Made by a program: the position numbers and the translations under genes | Shown here: in pieces, positions 45,076 through 52,698 of the stretch | Layout of the letters: every line of letters begins with the position of its first letter | Numbering within the stretch: the first letter of the stretch is position 1 | Assembly (NCBI GenBank): GCA_934255135.1 | Contig: CAKQMV010000005.1 | Span: forward strand, 78,176-142,175 | Length of the DNA stretch: 64,000 nt | Direction: 5' to 3' | From: an uncultured Clostridia bacterium | GTDB taxonomy: Bacteria > Bacillota > Clostridia > Peptostreptococcales > Anaerovoracaceae | The notes under the pieces: model-generated | Told to the model about the DNA's origin: nothing | The model's input: only the letters and a program-made list of their open reading frames with translations | Databases searched by the model: none

Positions 45076-45759
45076 TTATTTCTCCTGCAGCCTGTAACCT
45101 ACACATCGTACAGATGTTATCTGAACATTAACCTTAAGGAATGCAAATTTCTTTCGCAAATATGAGATATAGACATCTACATTGTTATACTCAGAATCTG
45201 AATCATATCCCCACACCCTCGTCGTTATCTGCTCTCTAGTTAGAACATGATCGACATTTCTCATCATATATTCAAGCAGGTGAAACTCCTTACGTGTAAG
45301 CTGAACGCTTCTGTCCGATTCATCATTTCTTGCGCAGTGACTGGATGTGTCAAGCACCAGATTACCAACCTTCAGAATGCCAGAATCAGTAGGATCTCCA
45401 GATTGTCTTCTTGTAACCATTCTTATTCTTGCCATGAGCTCTTTCATCTCAAATGGCTTGGTAATGTAGTCATCGGCACCGCTATCCATTCCTTCAATCT
45501 TATCCTCAAGCTGTGACAGAGCAGTCAGAAGAATAACCGGAGTGTTGATACCAAGCTTACGTGCAATCGAAAGAATATCAATACCGTTCAGTTTTGGCAG
45601 ATTGATATCCAGAAGCACAAAATCATAAAGTCCACTTCTTATCATATCGAGACCGACCTCACCATTTTCGGCTCCATCCGCAAGATATCCCTCGAGCTTA
45701 AGATTCTCTATAATTGCTTCACGCATTCTCGCTTCATCTTCAACAACAAGTAATTTCAT
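45076..45759 (-). CDS. OmpR-family response regulator, possible dlt regulator
   Basis: A 227-residue regulator. The receiver has acidic Glu7/Asp8, phospho-acceptor Asp51 in FVLLDINLPKL and Lys in YITKPFEMKE. The winged-helix domain contains LTRKEFHLLEYMM and NNVDVYISYLRKKF. It is transcribed away from dltA across a 167-bp shared region and is followed by its kinase. TATAAT boxes on the minus strand lie at 45790-45795 and 45803-45808. Confidence 0.92.
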   Translation of the reverse strand: MKLLVVEDEARMREAIIENLKLEGYLADGAENGEVGLDMIRSGLYDFVLLDINLPKLNGIDILSIARKLGINTPVILLTALSQLEDKIEGMDSGADDYITKPFEMKELMARIRMVTRRQSGDPTDSGILKVGNLVLDTSSHCARNDESDRSVQLTRKEFHLLEYMMRNVDHVLTREQITTRVWGYDSDSEYNNVDVYISYLRKKFAFLKVNVQITSVRCVGYRLQEK

Positions 45760-45861
45760 AAGCTCCTCCTGACATCATTACAATTTCTGATTATACATGC
45801 TCATTATAAACAGCAAGATTGGAAAAGTATTGAAAAAATATTCTTTCTTCTCCAATAAACA

Positions 45862-45875
45862 ATCAACTCGTTGAT
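45862..45875. promoter_or_regulatory. Inverted repeat in the regulator-dltA divergent region
   Basis: A perfect palindrome ATCAAC-TC-GTTGAT lies 5 bp upstream of a candidate dltA -10 (TATAAC, 45881-45886). Its position suits an operator. OmpR-type regulators usually bind direct repeats, so the owner of the site is uncertain. Confidence 0.35.
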
Positions 45876-45926
45876 AGTAGTATAACGCCATAAAATGATA
45901 TCAAAGTGTTGGAGGGTGGAATATAA

Positions 45927-47417
45927 ATGCAAAGAGAACATATTCTGCACAGGATTAAGAGAATCTGTCTTGACAACCCGGGCAAAAGGGCCATCGTTTC
46001 ATCGACTGGCAGCATCTCATTCGGTGCTTTGTGGCGTGAATCCGATATTCTGGCCAGAAGAATAAATGAAATAAGACAGGATAATGAACCAATAATTGTT
46101 TACGGATCAAAGTCTCCAGCTATGATTGTTTCATTTCTTGCTTGCGCCAAGGCTGGGCACGCATACTGTCCGATAGACGTTTCAATGCCGAAGAACAGAA
46201 TCTCAGACATAATGGATACAATTGGGGAACCTCTCGTTATAGCAACAGAGATATTTCCAATTGATACAGACAATCTGATAAATGTAGATCATAAATACAA
46301 TCTCTCAATTTCAGGCTGCCAGGTTGCTGACATAAATGAGAAGTCCTGGATTAATAAGGATGACACAATCTATATTATCTTCACGTCAGGAAGCACCGGT
46401 AAACCTAAAGGAGTTGAAATATCAGCAGATAATCTTTCAAGCTTTGCTGAATGGTCAGGAGAGATGTTCCCTGGCGATATGCCAATTCTGAATCAGGCAG
46501 CATTTTCTTTTGATCTGTCGGTGATGGATCTTTACTCGGCCCTGACAACAGGAAGCACACTGTGCTGCACCGATAAAACAATGCAGCATAACATAACAGC
46601 TACTATAGATTACATAAAGTCCTGCGAGGTAGGGTATATCGTATCTACACCATCTTTTGCAAACACCCTGCTCGCTGAACCGTCATTTAATTCAGAGAAT
46701 CTGCCGAACCTTAAAGGATTCAGATTCTGTGGGGAGAAGCTTACTGAAAGAACTGCAAGGGCTATATTCAGAGCATTTCCTGATATTTCAATTATCAATA
46801 CATATGGACCTACAGAATGCACGGTTGCAGTAACAGGTGTAGAAATTACTAGAGATATGATTAATTCCGAGCATGGAATTCCAATCGGAAGACCTAAGCC
46901 AGGCTGTCAGATTTCTTTCGATAATGGAGAGATAATCATTTCTGGAGATACAGTCGGCAAGGGCTATTACCGAAATGCGGAGAAGACCGCACAGAGCTTT
47001 TTCGTAAACGAAGAGGACCTTTGCTCATACAGAACCGGAGATATTGGCTACGAGGCAGATGGGCTTCTGTATTTCAGCGGAAGAGCTGATTCGCAGATTA
47101 AGCTTAACGGCTACAGGATAGAGCTTCAGGACATAGAGGCGAATCTCGAAGAACTCGACGAAATCTCAGAAGCCGTTGTTCTGGCCAAAAGAAAGAACGA
47201 CGCGATAAGATACCTCGTCGCTATAGTTGTTCTGTCTGATGCAGAGGATGTTCCGAAGTCTAAAGGAGAGTCTTTTGACCGCGCCCTTAAGATACGTAAT
47301 GCACTAAGCGAGAAGCTTCCTGCGTATATGATTCCTAAGATAGTTACATTTATTGACCGAATGCCGCTTAATGCTAATTGCAAGATTGACAGAAAGAGGC
47401 TGGAGGAACTTATATGA
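45927..47417 (+). CDS. dltA: D-alanine--D-alanyl carrier protein ligase
   Basis: A 496-residue adenylating enzyme that activates D-Ala and loads it on DltC for teichoic acid modification. ANL-family motifs are present: P-loop FTSGSTGKPKGVEIS, NTYGPTECTVAVT, YRTGDIGY and the C-terminal catalytic Lys in ANCKIDRKRL. ATG 45927 has TTGGAGGGTGGAATATAA. It overlaps dltB by four bases (ATGA). D-alanylation lowers envelope negative charge and protects against cationic peptides. Confidence 0.95.
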   Translation: MQREHILHRIKRICLDNPGKRAIVSSTGSISFGALWRESDILARRINEIRQDNEPIIVYGSKSPAMIVSFLACAKAGHAYCPIDVSMPKNRISDIMDTIGEPLVIATEIFPIDTDNLINVDHKYNLSISGCQVADINEKSWINKDDTIYIIFTSGSTGKPKGVEISADNLSSFAEWSGEMFPGDMPILNQAAFSFDLSVMDLYSALTTGSTLCCTDKTMQHNITATIDYIKSCEVGYIVSTPSFANTLLAEPSFNSENLPNLKGFRFCGEKLTERTARAIFRAFPDISIINTYGPTECTVAVTGVEITRDMINSEHGIPIGRPKPGCQISFDNGEIIISGDTVGKGYYRNAEKTAQSFFVNEEDLCSYRTGDIGYEADGLLYFSGRADSQIKLNGYRIELQDIEANLEELDEISEAVVLAKRKNDAIRYLVAIVVLSDAEDVPKSKGESFDRALKIRNALSEKLPAYMIPKIVTFIDRMPLNANCKIDRKRLEELI

Positions 47418-48529
47418 ATGTTGAACTATATAGTGGTGCAGGCTTTTTTCTTGTAGCTGCAGCGCTGTGCGTACCTGCTATCGCGCTCGGCATCATGGAA
47501 AGAAACATAAAGCACTACGGCATTGTTGCGAGTGTGATAATGTTGCTGCTGGTTATGAAGGACTCATGGGTTTCAATCCTCATCCTTTGCAGCTACATGT
47601 GTTATCAGGTTCTCCTAATTAAATCTTTACTCTATTTAAAACATAGAGAAAGAACTGATGCGAAGATTAATCGTATCTTCGTTGCGCTTGCAATAATGCC
47701 GCTTATTGCATCGAAGCTGATTTCATATTTCGATATAGGAACGCTTGGGTTTATCGGGCTTTCTTATATGACATTCAAGTCAGTACAGGTTCTTATTGAA
47801 ATCGGTGACGGTCTTATTAAAGAAGTTAGAATTACAGATTATCTGTACTTCACTTTATTTTTCCCTACAGTTCTGTGCGGACCTATAGACAGAAGCAGAC
47901 GATTCCTTGCGGATAGTGAAACACAAATCAGCAAGACTGAGTACCTCGAGCTTCTCGGTGATGGACTGTACAGAATAAGCATCGGAGCCGTATATAAATT
48001 CGTTTTTGCAAATCTGTGCATGCTTGCTGGAATAGACAACATGTACGTGTACGGTTTCTATATGTTCTTTGACTTTGCTGGATACAGCATGATGGCGATA
48101 GGATTAGGACAGGTGTTTGGAATACAGACTCCAGAAAATTTCAGAAATCCGTGGAAGAGTATCGATATGCGCGATTTCTGGAATCGCTGGCACATAACAC
48201 TTTCGACATGGCTCAGAGACTTCCTGTTCTCAAGAATACTCAAGAACTCGATGAGAGCTAAACTGTTTGGTGGCGATAGAGTGTATCAGGCCTGCTTCTG
48301 TCTGATGATCAACATGTTTGTAATGGGTCTGTGGCATGGTCTTGAAGCTAATTACATAGTTTATGGATTGTATCATGGAGTGCTGCTTGCAGTGACAGAG
48401 CTTTACCAGAAGAAATCGAAATTCTATAAGAAATACAGAAATAACCGAATATACAGATTCCTAAGCTGGTTTGCAACCTTCAATCTGGTGATGGTGGGCT
48501 TCGGTATTTTCTCAGGCGATATATTTTAG
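47414..48529 (+). CDS. dltB: DltB membrane-bound O-acyltransferase
   Basis: A 371-residue MBOAT protein with about ten membrane segments that moves D-Ala across the membrane from DltC. Family signatures are FFPTVLCGPIDRSRRF, DFWNRWHITLSTWLRDFLF and the active-site His in MGLWHGLEANYIVYGLYHG. Translation is coupled to dltA through an ATGA overlap. Confidence 0.95.
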   Translation: MNVELYSGAGFFLVAAALCVPAIALGIMERNIKHYGIVASVIMLLLVMKDSWVSILILCSYMCYQVLLIKSLLYLKHRERTDAKINRIFVALAIMPLIASKLISYFDIGTLGFIGLSYMTFKSVQVLIEIGDGLIKEVRITDYLYFTLFFPTVLCGPIDRSRRFLADSETQISKTEYLELLGDGLYRISIGAVYKFVFANLCMLAGIDNMYVYGFYMFFDFAGYSMMAIGLGQVFGIQTPENFRNPWKSIDMRDFWNRWHITLSTWLRDFLFSRILKNSMRAKLFGGDRVYQACFCLMINMFVMGLWHGLEANYIVYGLYHGVLLAVTELYQKKSKFYKKYRNNRIYRFLSWFATFNLVMVGFGIFSGDIF

Positions 48530-48553
48530 TTTTACTTTAAGGAGGATAATAAA

Positions 48554-48805
48554 ATGACAAATGAAGAAATCAGAGGAACGGTTCTTTCAATACTCGAAGA
48601 TCTTTGTGGAGATTCTATTGTAAGGGAGAGCGGAGATTTAAATCTTCTGACTATGGGCCTTCTCGACTCACTGGATTATGTTTCTCTTCAGATTGAAATC
48701 GAGGATCAGCTTGGAGTGGTGCTGCCACCTTCTGAGTATACCAGAGAGGATCTCGACACACCCGACAAGATAGTTGCAGCTGTTGCTGCTAAGAAAATGG
48801 CATAA
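48554..48805 (+). CDS. dltC: D-alanyl carrier protein
   Basis: An 83-residue acyl-carrier-like protein. The phosphopantetheine attachment Ser is in MGLLDSLDYVSLQIE. AAGGAGGATAATAAA precedes the ATG. It carries D-Ala as a thioester from DltA to DltB. The stop codon shares one base with the dltD start. Confidence 0.95.
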   Translation: MTNEEIRGTVLSILEDLCGDSIVRESGDLNLLTMGLLDSLDYVSLQIEIEDQLGVVLPPSEYTREDLDTPDKIVAAVAAKKMA

Positions 48806-49884
48806 TGAAGAAGCTGGCATCTTTTGGAATTGCTGTAATGATATTTCTATCGTTTCTTACAGCAGTGCACATATGTGCAATTACATGTCTTCCGAAGAAT
48901 GACAAGGAACTCGGTTACTGGGTGAGCTACGAGAAGGACGCATCTTATCTCATGCTTAGCGAAAATATAGCCGATGATGCTTCGTTGATTCTAGGATCAT
49001 CTGAACTTAGAAGATTTAAGCGTAACGTATGCAATCCATATGTACTATTTAACAGGGATAATCTCGATGTAATGTGCATCGGAAGTGCTGTAAATCAGTC
49101 TCTTAATCATGCGATTCTGGTGGCTGCACTAGGTCCGAAGGTGCATTCCGGCAAGGTTGTGCTTATTCTTTCTCCGACATGGTTCTATTCTGACAGAGAT
49201 TCTGCAGGAAGATACGGAATGAGATTCTCGAAAACCTTCTATCATGCGGCGATTAGCAATAACAGTCTGACTCCTGAAACTCGAAATAAGATTCGCTCCA
49301 TTACACGAGATGCATTTGGTGGAAGCGAACCTGTAGATTTTATGGAGCAGGAGAAGGATATAAGCAGAAGCGTGTTCGCGTGGCTGACATCCGGTCAAAA
49401 GGATACACAAAGGGCCGAGCGGAAGGTACAATCCGGCGATATCGATTTTGGTCGCCTCATGAGTGAAAATGAGCAGACCGAGGGAAACAGACTGAATCAC
49501 AGATTCAATATGTACAAGAATGCAAAGATGCTTCTGCCTGGCGTTTTCGATGAGAGTAAGGGGAAGAACAGAAACAAGAATTTCGAGACTTCTAATGAGT
49601 ACGAGTATCTGCAACTGTTTCTTGATGTATGCAGGGAACAGGGTATTAAGCCGATGCTTGTGCTTCAACCGATGAACGGTAAATGGTACGATTACACAGG
49701 ACTTAGCAAGGAGAAGAGACAGGTCTGCTACGACAGAATTCGTGAGATTGCATCGAAGAATAATGTAGAGCTTGCAGATTTTTCAAATGATGAATATACA
49801 CAGGGGTTCTTTAGCGACTCTGTGCACCCTTCGAAGAAAGGATGGCTGATGATTAATGAACAGATTTACAAGTATATTAAGTAA
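48805..49884 (+). CDS. dltD: DltD teichoic acid D-alanyl transfer protein
   Basis: A 359-residue protein with an N-terminal membrane anchor (about 6-27) and an extracytoplasmic SGNH-like domain. The catalytic Ser is in LILGSSELRRF, and the Asp-x-x-His pair is in FSDSVHPSKKG near the C-terminus. It handles D-Ala on the outer face of the membrane. It overlaps dltC by one base and dltX by 29 bases. Confidence 0.94.
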   Translation: MKKLASFGIAVMIFLSFLTAVHICAITCLPKNDKELGYWVSYEKDASYLMLSENIADDASLILGSSELRRFKRNVCNPYVLFNRDNLDVMCIGSAVNQSLNHAILVAALGPKVHSGKVVLILSPTWFYSDRDSAGRYGMRFSKTFYHAAISNNSLTPETRNKIRSITRDAFGGSEPVDFMEQEKDISRSVFAWLTSGQKDTQRAERKVQSGDIDFGRLMSENEQTEGNRLNHRFNMYKNAKMLLPGVFDESKGKNRNKNFETSNEYEYLQLFLDVCREQGIKPMLVLQPMNGKWYDYTGLSKEKRQVCYDRIREIASKNNVELADFSNDEYTQGFFSDSVHPSKKGWLMINEQIYKYIK

Positions 49885-50020
49885 GATTACAGATATAAAT
49901 ACCAAAAGCGGATTTATGCTTCACACTCTATTTATTGTAGGGGTATTCACTGTGCTGTATGTATCGTATGTAGCGGGGTTATTTGATGGTGCGAGCGGAT
50001 TTACATACGCAGAGTATTAA
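49856..50020 (+). CDS. dltX: DltX, small membrane protein of D-alanylation
   Basis: A 54-residue ORF read from ATG 49856, in a different frame from the end of dltD. AAAGGA (49837-49842) is 13 bases upstream. It has one transmembrane helix (MLHTLFIVGVFTVLYVSYVA) and ends SGFTYAEY, matching the invariant DltX C-terminal pattern F-x-Y-x-x-[FY], known for example as FIYNEF in Bacillus. That Tyr-bearing tail takes part in D-Ala transfer with DltB and DltD. In Bacillus, Staphylococcus and Streptococcus dltX precedes dltA; here it is last. A terminator follows. Confidence 0.85.
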   Translation: MNRFTSILSKITDINTKSGFMLHTLFIVGVFTVLYVSYVAGLFDGASGFTYAEY

Positions 50021-50054
50021 GTAGCTATCCACAGTAAAATCCAATATCAATGGG

Positions 50055-50091
50055 AGAGAAGGCTTATCACAGTGTGAACGCCTTCTCTTTT
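50055..50091 (+). terminator. Terminator of the dlt operon
   Basis: AGAGAAGGC / GCCTTCTCT with a 16-base loop (itself able to pair), followed by TTTTG. Confidence 0.8.
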
Positions 50092-50102
50092 GCTATGCAT
50101 TG

Positions 50103-50132
50103 TTGCACAATCACAAATTTTTGCGATATAAT
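50103..50132 (+). promoter_or_regulatory. Promoter of the ECF transporter operon
   Basis: TTGCAC (50103-50108), 18-bp spacer, TATAAT (50127-50132), about 37 bp before ecfA1. No riboswitch is present between promoter and gene. Confidence 0.6.
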
Positions 50133-50168
50133 ATATGGGTTATATTTATGTGTAAAAGGAAGGTTGAA

Positions 50169-51014
50169 ATGTCTTTCATTGAGGTAAGAAACTTATCATA
50201 CGAATACTGCAGACTCGATGAGGATGGAGGCAAGATTAAGCATCTGGCGGTCGACGATGTTTCAATGAACATCGAGAGAGGATCTTTCGTTGCAATTTGC
50301 GGCATCAATGGATCAGGCAAGTCGACTCTTGCCAAGAATCTTAATGGGCTTCTTGTTCCGGATTCTGGAGAGGTTCTTGTTGATGGAATAAGCACAAAGG
50401 ATGATGAGAGAATCTGGGACGTGCGAAAGCGTGTCGCAATGGTGTTTCAGAATCCTGATAACCAGATTGTTTCCTCTATCGTCGAAGATGATGTTGCCTT
50501 CGGTCCTGAGAACCTCGGTATAGAACCGGCAGAGATTAGAAGGCGTGTTGATGATGCACTCAATCAGGTTTCTATGTACAAGTATAGAAACAAGGGCGCT
50601 CATATGCTGTCCGGTGGACAGAAACAGAGAATTGCGATAGCTGGTGCAATTGCAATGAAGCCTGAGTGTATCGTGTTTGATGAGCCAACGGCGATGCTTG
50701 ACCCGAAGGGCAGGAAGAAGATTCTTAAGATAATTAAGGAGCTCAACAAGGAAGGCATCACTATTATACTTATCACTCATTTTATGACTGAGGCAGCTTG
50801 TGCGGACAGACTGATTGTAATGAAAGATGGTAAGGTTTTCAGTGACAGCACTCCTGCAGAATTCTATTCAGACAGGAAGCTGGTTACAGAGTCAGGTCTG
50901 GAGATGCCACCAGTAATTGAGCTTAGAGAAATTCTTACAGAGAGAGGAATAGATATTCCAGGGACTGTAATGGATGAAGATTCATTAATTGACTTTATTA
51001 GGGAATATAGATAA
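50169..51014 (+). CDS. ecfA1: Energy-coupling factor transporter ATPase EcfA1
   Basis: A 281-residue ABC ATPase of the shared energising module for group II ECF vitamin and metal importers. Walker A is GINGSGKST, signature LSGGQKQRIAIAG, Walker B CIVFDEPTAMLDP. ATG 50169 (MSFIEVRNL) has AAAGGAAGG upstream; an in-frame ATG at 50100 lacks one. It is followed by ecfA2 and ecfT. No substrate-binding S component is adjacent, as expected for a shared module. Confidence 0.94.
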   Translation: MSFIEVRNLSYEYCRLDEDGGKIKHLAVDDVSMNIERGSFVAICGINGSGKSTLAKNLNGLLVPDSGEVLVDGISTKDDERIWDVRKRVAMVFQNPDNQIVSSIVEDDVAFGPENLGIEPAEIRRRVDDALNQVSMYKYRNKGAHMLSGGQKQRIAIAGAIAMKPECIVFDEPTAMLDPKGRKKILKIIKELNKEGITIILITHFMTEAACADRLIVMKDGKVFSDSTPAEFYSDRKLVTESGLEMPPVIELREILTERGIDIPGTVMDEDSLIDFIREYR

Positions 51015-51030
51015 TTAGATTAACAGATTT

Positions 51031-51891
51031 ATGTCAATACAAGTAAACGATTTAGAATATACATACTCACCGGGAATGCCCGGAGAGACAAAGGCGCTCG
51101 ACGGAGTGTCTTTTGAAATAAACGATGGAAGCATGTGTGGAATTATCGGACACACAGGCTCGGGTAAGTCGACACTGCTGCAGACTCTTGATGGCCTGAT
51201 TAAGCCTTCGGGTGGCTCTATAGTGCTCGATGGTGTTTCTGTTACGGATCCTAAGACGAAGCTCGTCGATGTGAGACGTAAGGTCGGCATCGTGTTTCAG
51301 TATCCGGAGTATCAGCTTTTTGAAGAGACTGTATACGAGGATGTGGCGTTCGGACCTAAGAATCTGGGCATTGAGGAAGATGAGCTTGATAGGACAATCA
51401 GAGAATCTATTGAGCTTGTCGGGCTTAACTATGAGAAGGTTAAGGATAAGTCGCCGTTTGAGCTTTCCGGTGGACAGAAACGAAGAGTTGCTATTGCAGG
51501 TGTAATTGCAATGAATCCTTCAATTCTGATTCTTGACGAGCCTACCGCAGGACTCGATCCTACAGCACACAGAGACATCCTTAACATGATACGCAAGATT
51601 CACAAGACCAGAGGAATTATCATCATTTTCGTTTCGCATAATATGGGGGACGTTGCAGATATGTGTGATCAGGTTCTTGTTATGGATGACGGCAAGATAA
51701 TTCTAGATGGATCGCCTGAATACGTTTTCAGTCAGAAGAGGACTCTTGATGAAGTCGGTCTTGGTTTGCCACCGGTGACTGAGATTCTAGACAGAATTTC
51801 CGAAGAGATTACGGGATTTCATGCAGCTGCTCTCGATATGAAAGAAGCAGCGGACGCGATAGAAGAATTTTTGAACAGAAAGAAGAGCTGA
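51031..51891 (+). CDS. ecfA2: Energy-coupling factor transporter ATPase EcfA2
   Basis: A 286-residue ATPase forming the heterodimer with EcfA1. Walker A is GHTGSGKST, Q-loop FQYPEYQLFEETV (typical of EcfA2), signature LSGGQKRRVAIAG, Walker B ILILDEPTAGLDP. The stop codon overlaps the ecfT start (TGATG). Confidence 0.94.
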   Translation: MSIQVNDLEYTYSPGMPGETKALDGVSFEINDGSMCGIIGHTGSGKSTLLQTLDGLIKPSGGSIVLDGVSVTDPKTKLVDVRRKVGIVFQYPEYQLFEETVYEDVAFGPKNLGIEEDELDRTIRESIELVGLNYEKVKDKSPFELSGGQKRRVAIAGVIAMNPSILILDEPTAGLDPTAHRDILNMIRKIHKTRGIIIIFVSHNMGDVADMCDQVLVMDDGKIILDGSPEYVFSQKRTLDEVGLGLPPVTEILDRISEEITGFHAAALDMKEAADAIEEFLNRKKS

Positions 51892-52688
51892 TGATTAGAG
51901 ATATTACAATTGGACAGTATTTCCCAGCGAAATCTGCAATCCATAAGCTTGATGCGAGAACTAAGATAATAGGAACTCTGGTGTTTGTTGCAGAGCTTTT
52001 TGTTGTAAAGAATTTCTACGGATTCCTGCTTATGGCTGCATTTCTTGCAATGATTATTGCGATATCCAAAGTTCCGGTGAAGTTTATTTTCAGAGGATTA
52101 ACGGCAGTGTTTGCGATAATTCTGTTTACATTTGTCCTGAATATGTTCATGGTGGATGGACGGATTATCTGGCAATGGGGATTCCTGAAGATGACCGTTG
52201 AAGGTGTCGAGAGAGCTTTCTTTATGGCAATAAGACTGGTTCTTCTGATAATAGGATCATCGATGCTTACCTTATGTACTAAACCGATTGAGCTTACTGA
52301 CGGTCTTGAGAAATTGCTTAAGCCGCTTAGAGTAATCGGAGTGCCAAGTCATGAGATTGCACTTATGATGACCATTGCACTAAGGTTTATTCCTACACTT
52401 ATGGAGGAAACCGACAAGATTATAAAGGCTCAGCAGGCAAGAGGTGCCGATTTTGAGTCTGGTAATATATTTCAGCGAGGCAAGGCGCTGATTCCTATTC
52501 TAATTCCGCTATTCATAAGCTCATTTAGGATAGCGCAGGATCTGGCACTTGCTATGGAAGCAAGATGCTATAACGGTGGAGATGGAAGAACAAGAATGAA
52601 TGAAATCCGTTTTGCGGGCAGTGATTTTGCAGCAGCAGTATTGATGGTGCTCTCGTTTGCAGCTGTAATCGCAACCGGAATGATATAG
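51891..52688 (+). CDS. ecfT: Energy-coupling factor transmembrane protein EcfT
   Basis: A 265-residue membrane scaffold with about five transmembrane helices. The two coupling-helix motifs are QQARGADFESG and AMEARCYNGG. It links the ATPase pair to interchangeable S components. In many Firmicutes ecfA1A2T sits between rplQ and truA; here it has moved next to trmB. Confidence 0.93.
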   Translation: MIRDITIGQYFPAKSAIHKLDARTKIIGTLVFVAELFVVKNFYGFLLMAAFLAMIIAISKVPVKFIFRGLTAVFAIILFTFVLNMFMVDGRIIWQWGFLKMTVEGVERAFFMAIRLVLLIIGSSMLTLCTKPIELTDGLEKLLKPLRVIGVPSHEIALMMTIALRFIPTLMEETDKIIKAQQARGADFESGNIFQRGKALIPILIPLFISSFRIAQDLALAMEARCYNGGDGRTRMNEIRFAGSDFAAAVLMVLSFAAVIATGMI

Positions 52689-52698
52689 GGGAAATAAT

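Noticed and set aside
49129..49668. A 179-codon minus-strand ORF opposite dltD
   Set aside because: dltD is supported by its catalytic motifs and operon; the antisense product is low-complexity and unrecognisable.
50092..50168. A vitamin riboswitch before the ECF genes
   Set aside because: Only a promoter and short leader fit in the space; shared ECF modules normally lack their own riboswitch.
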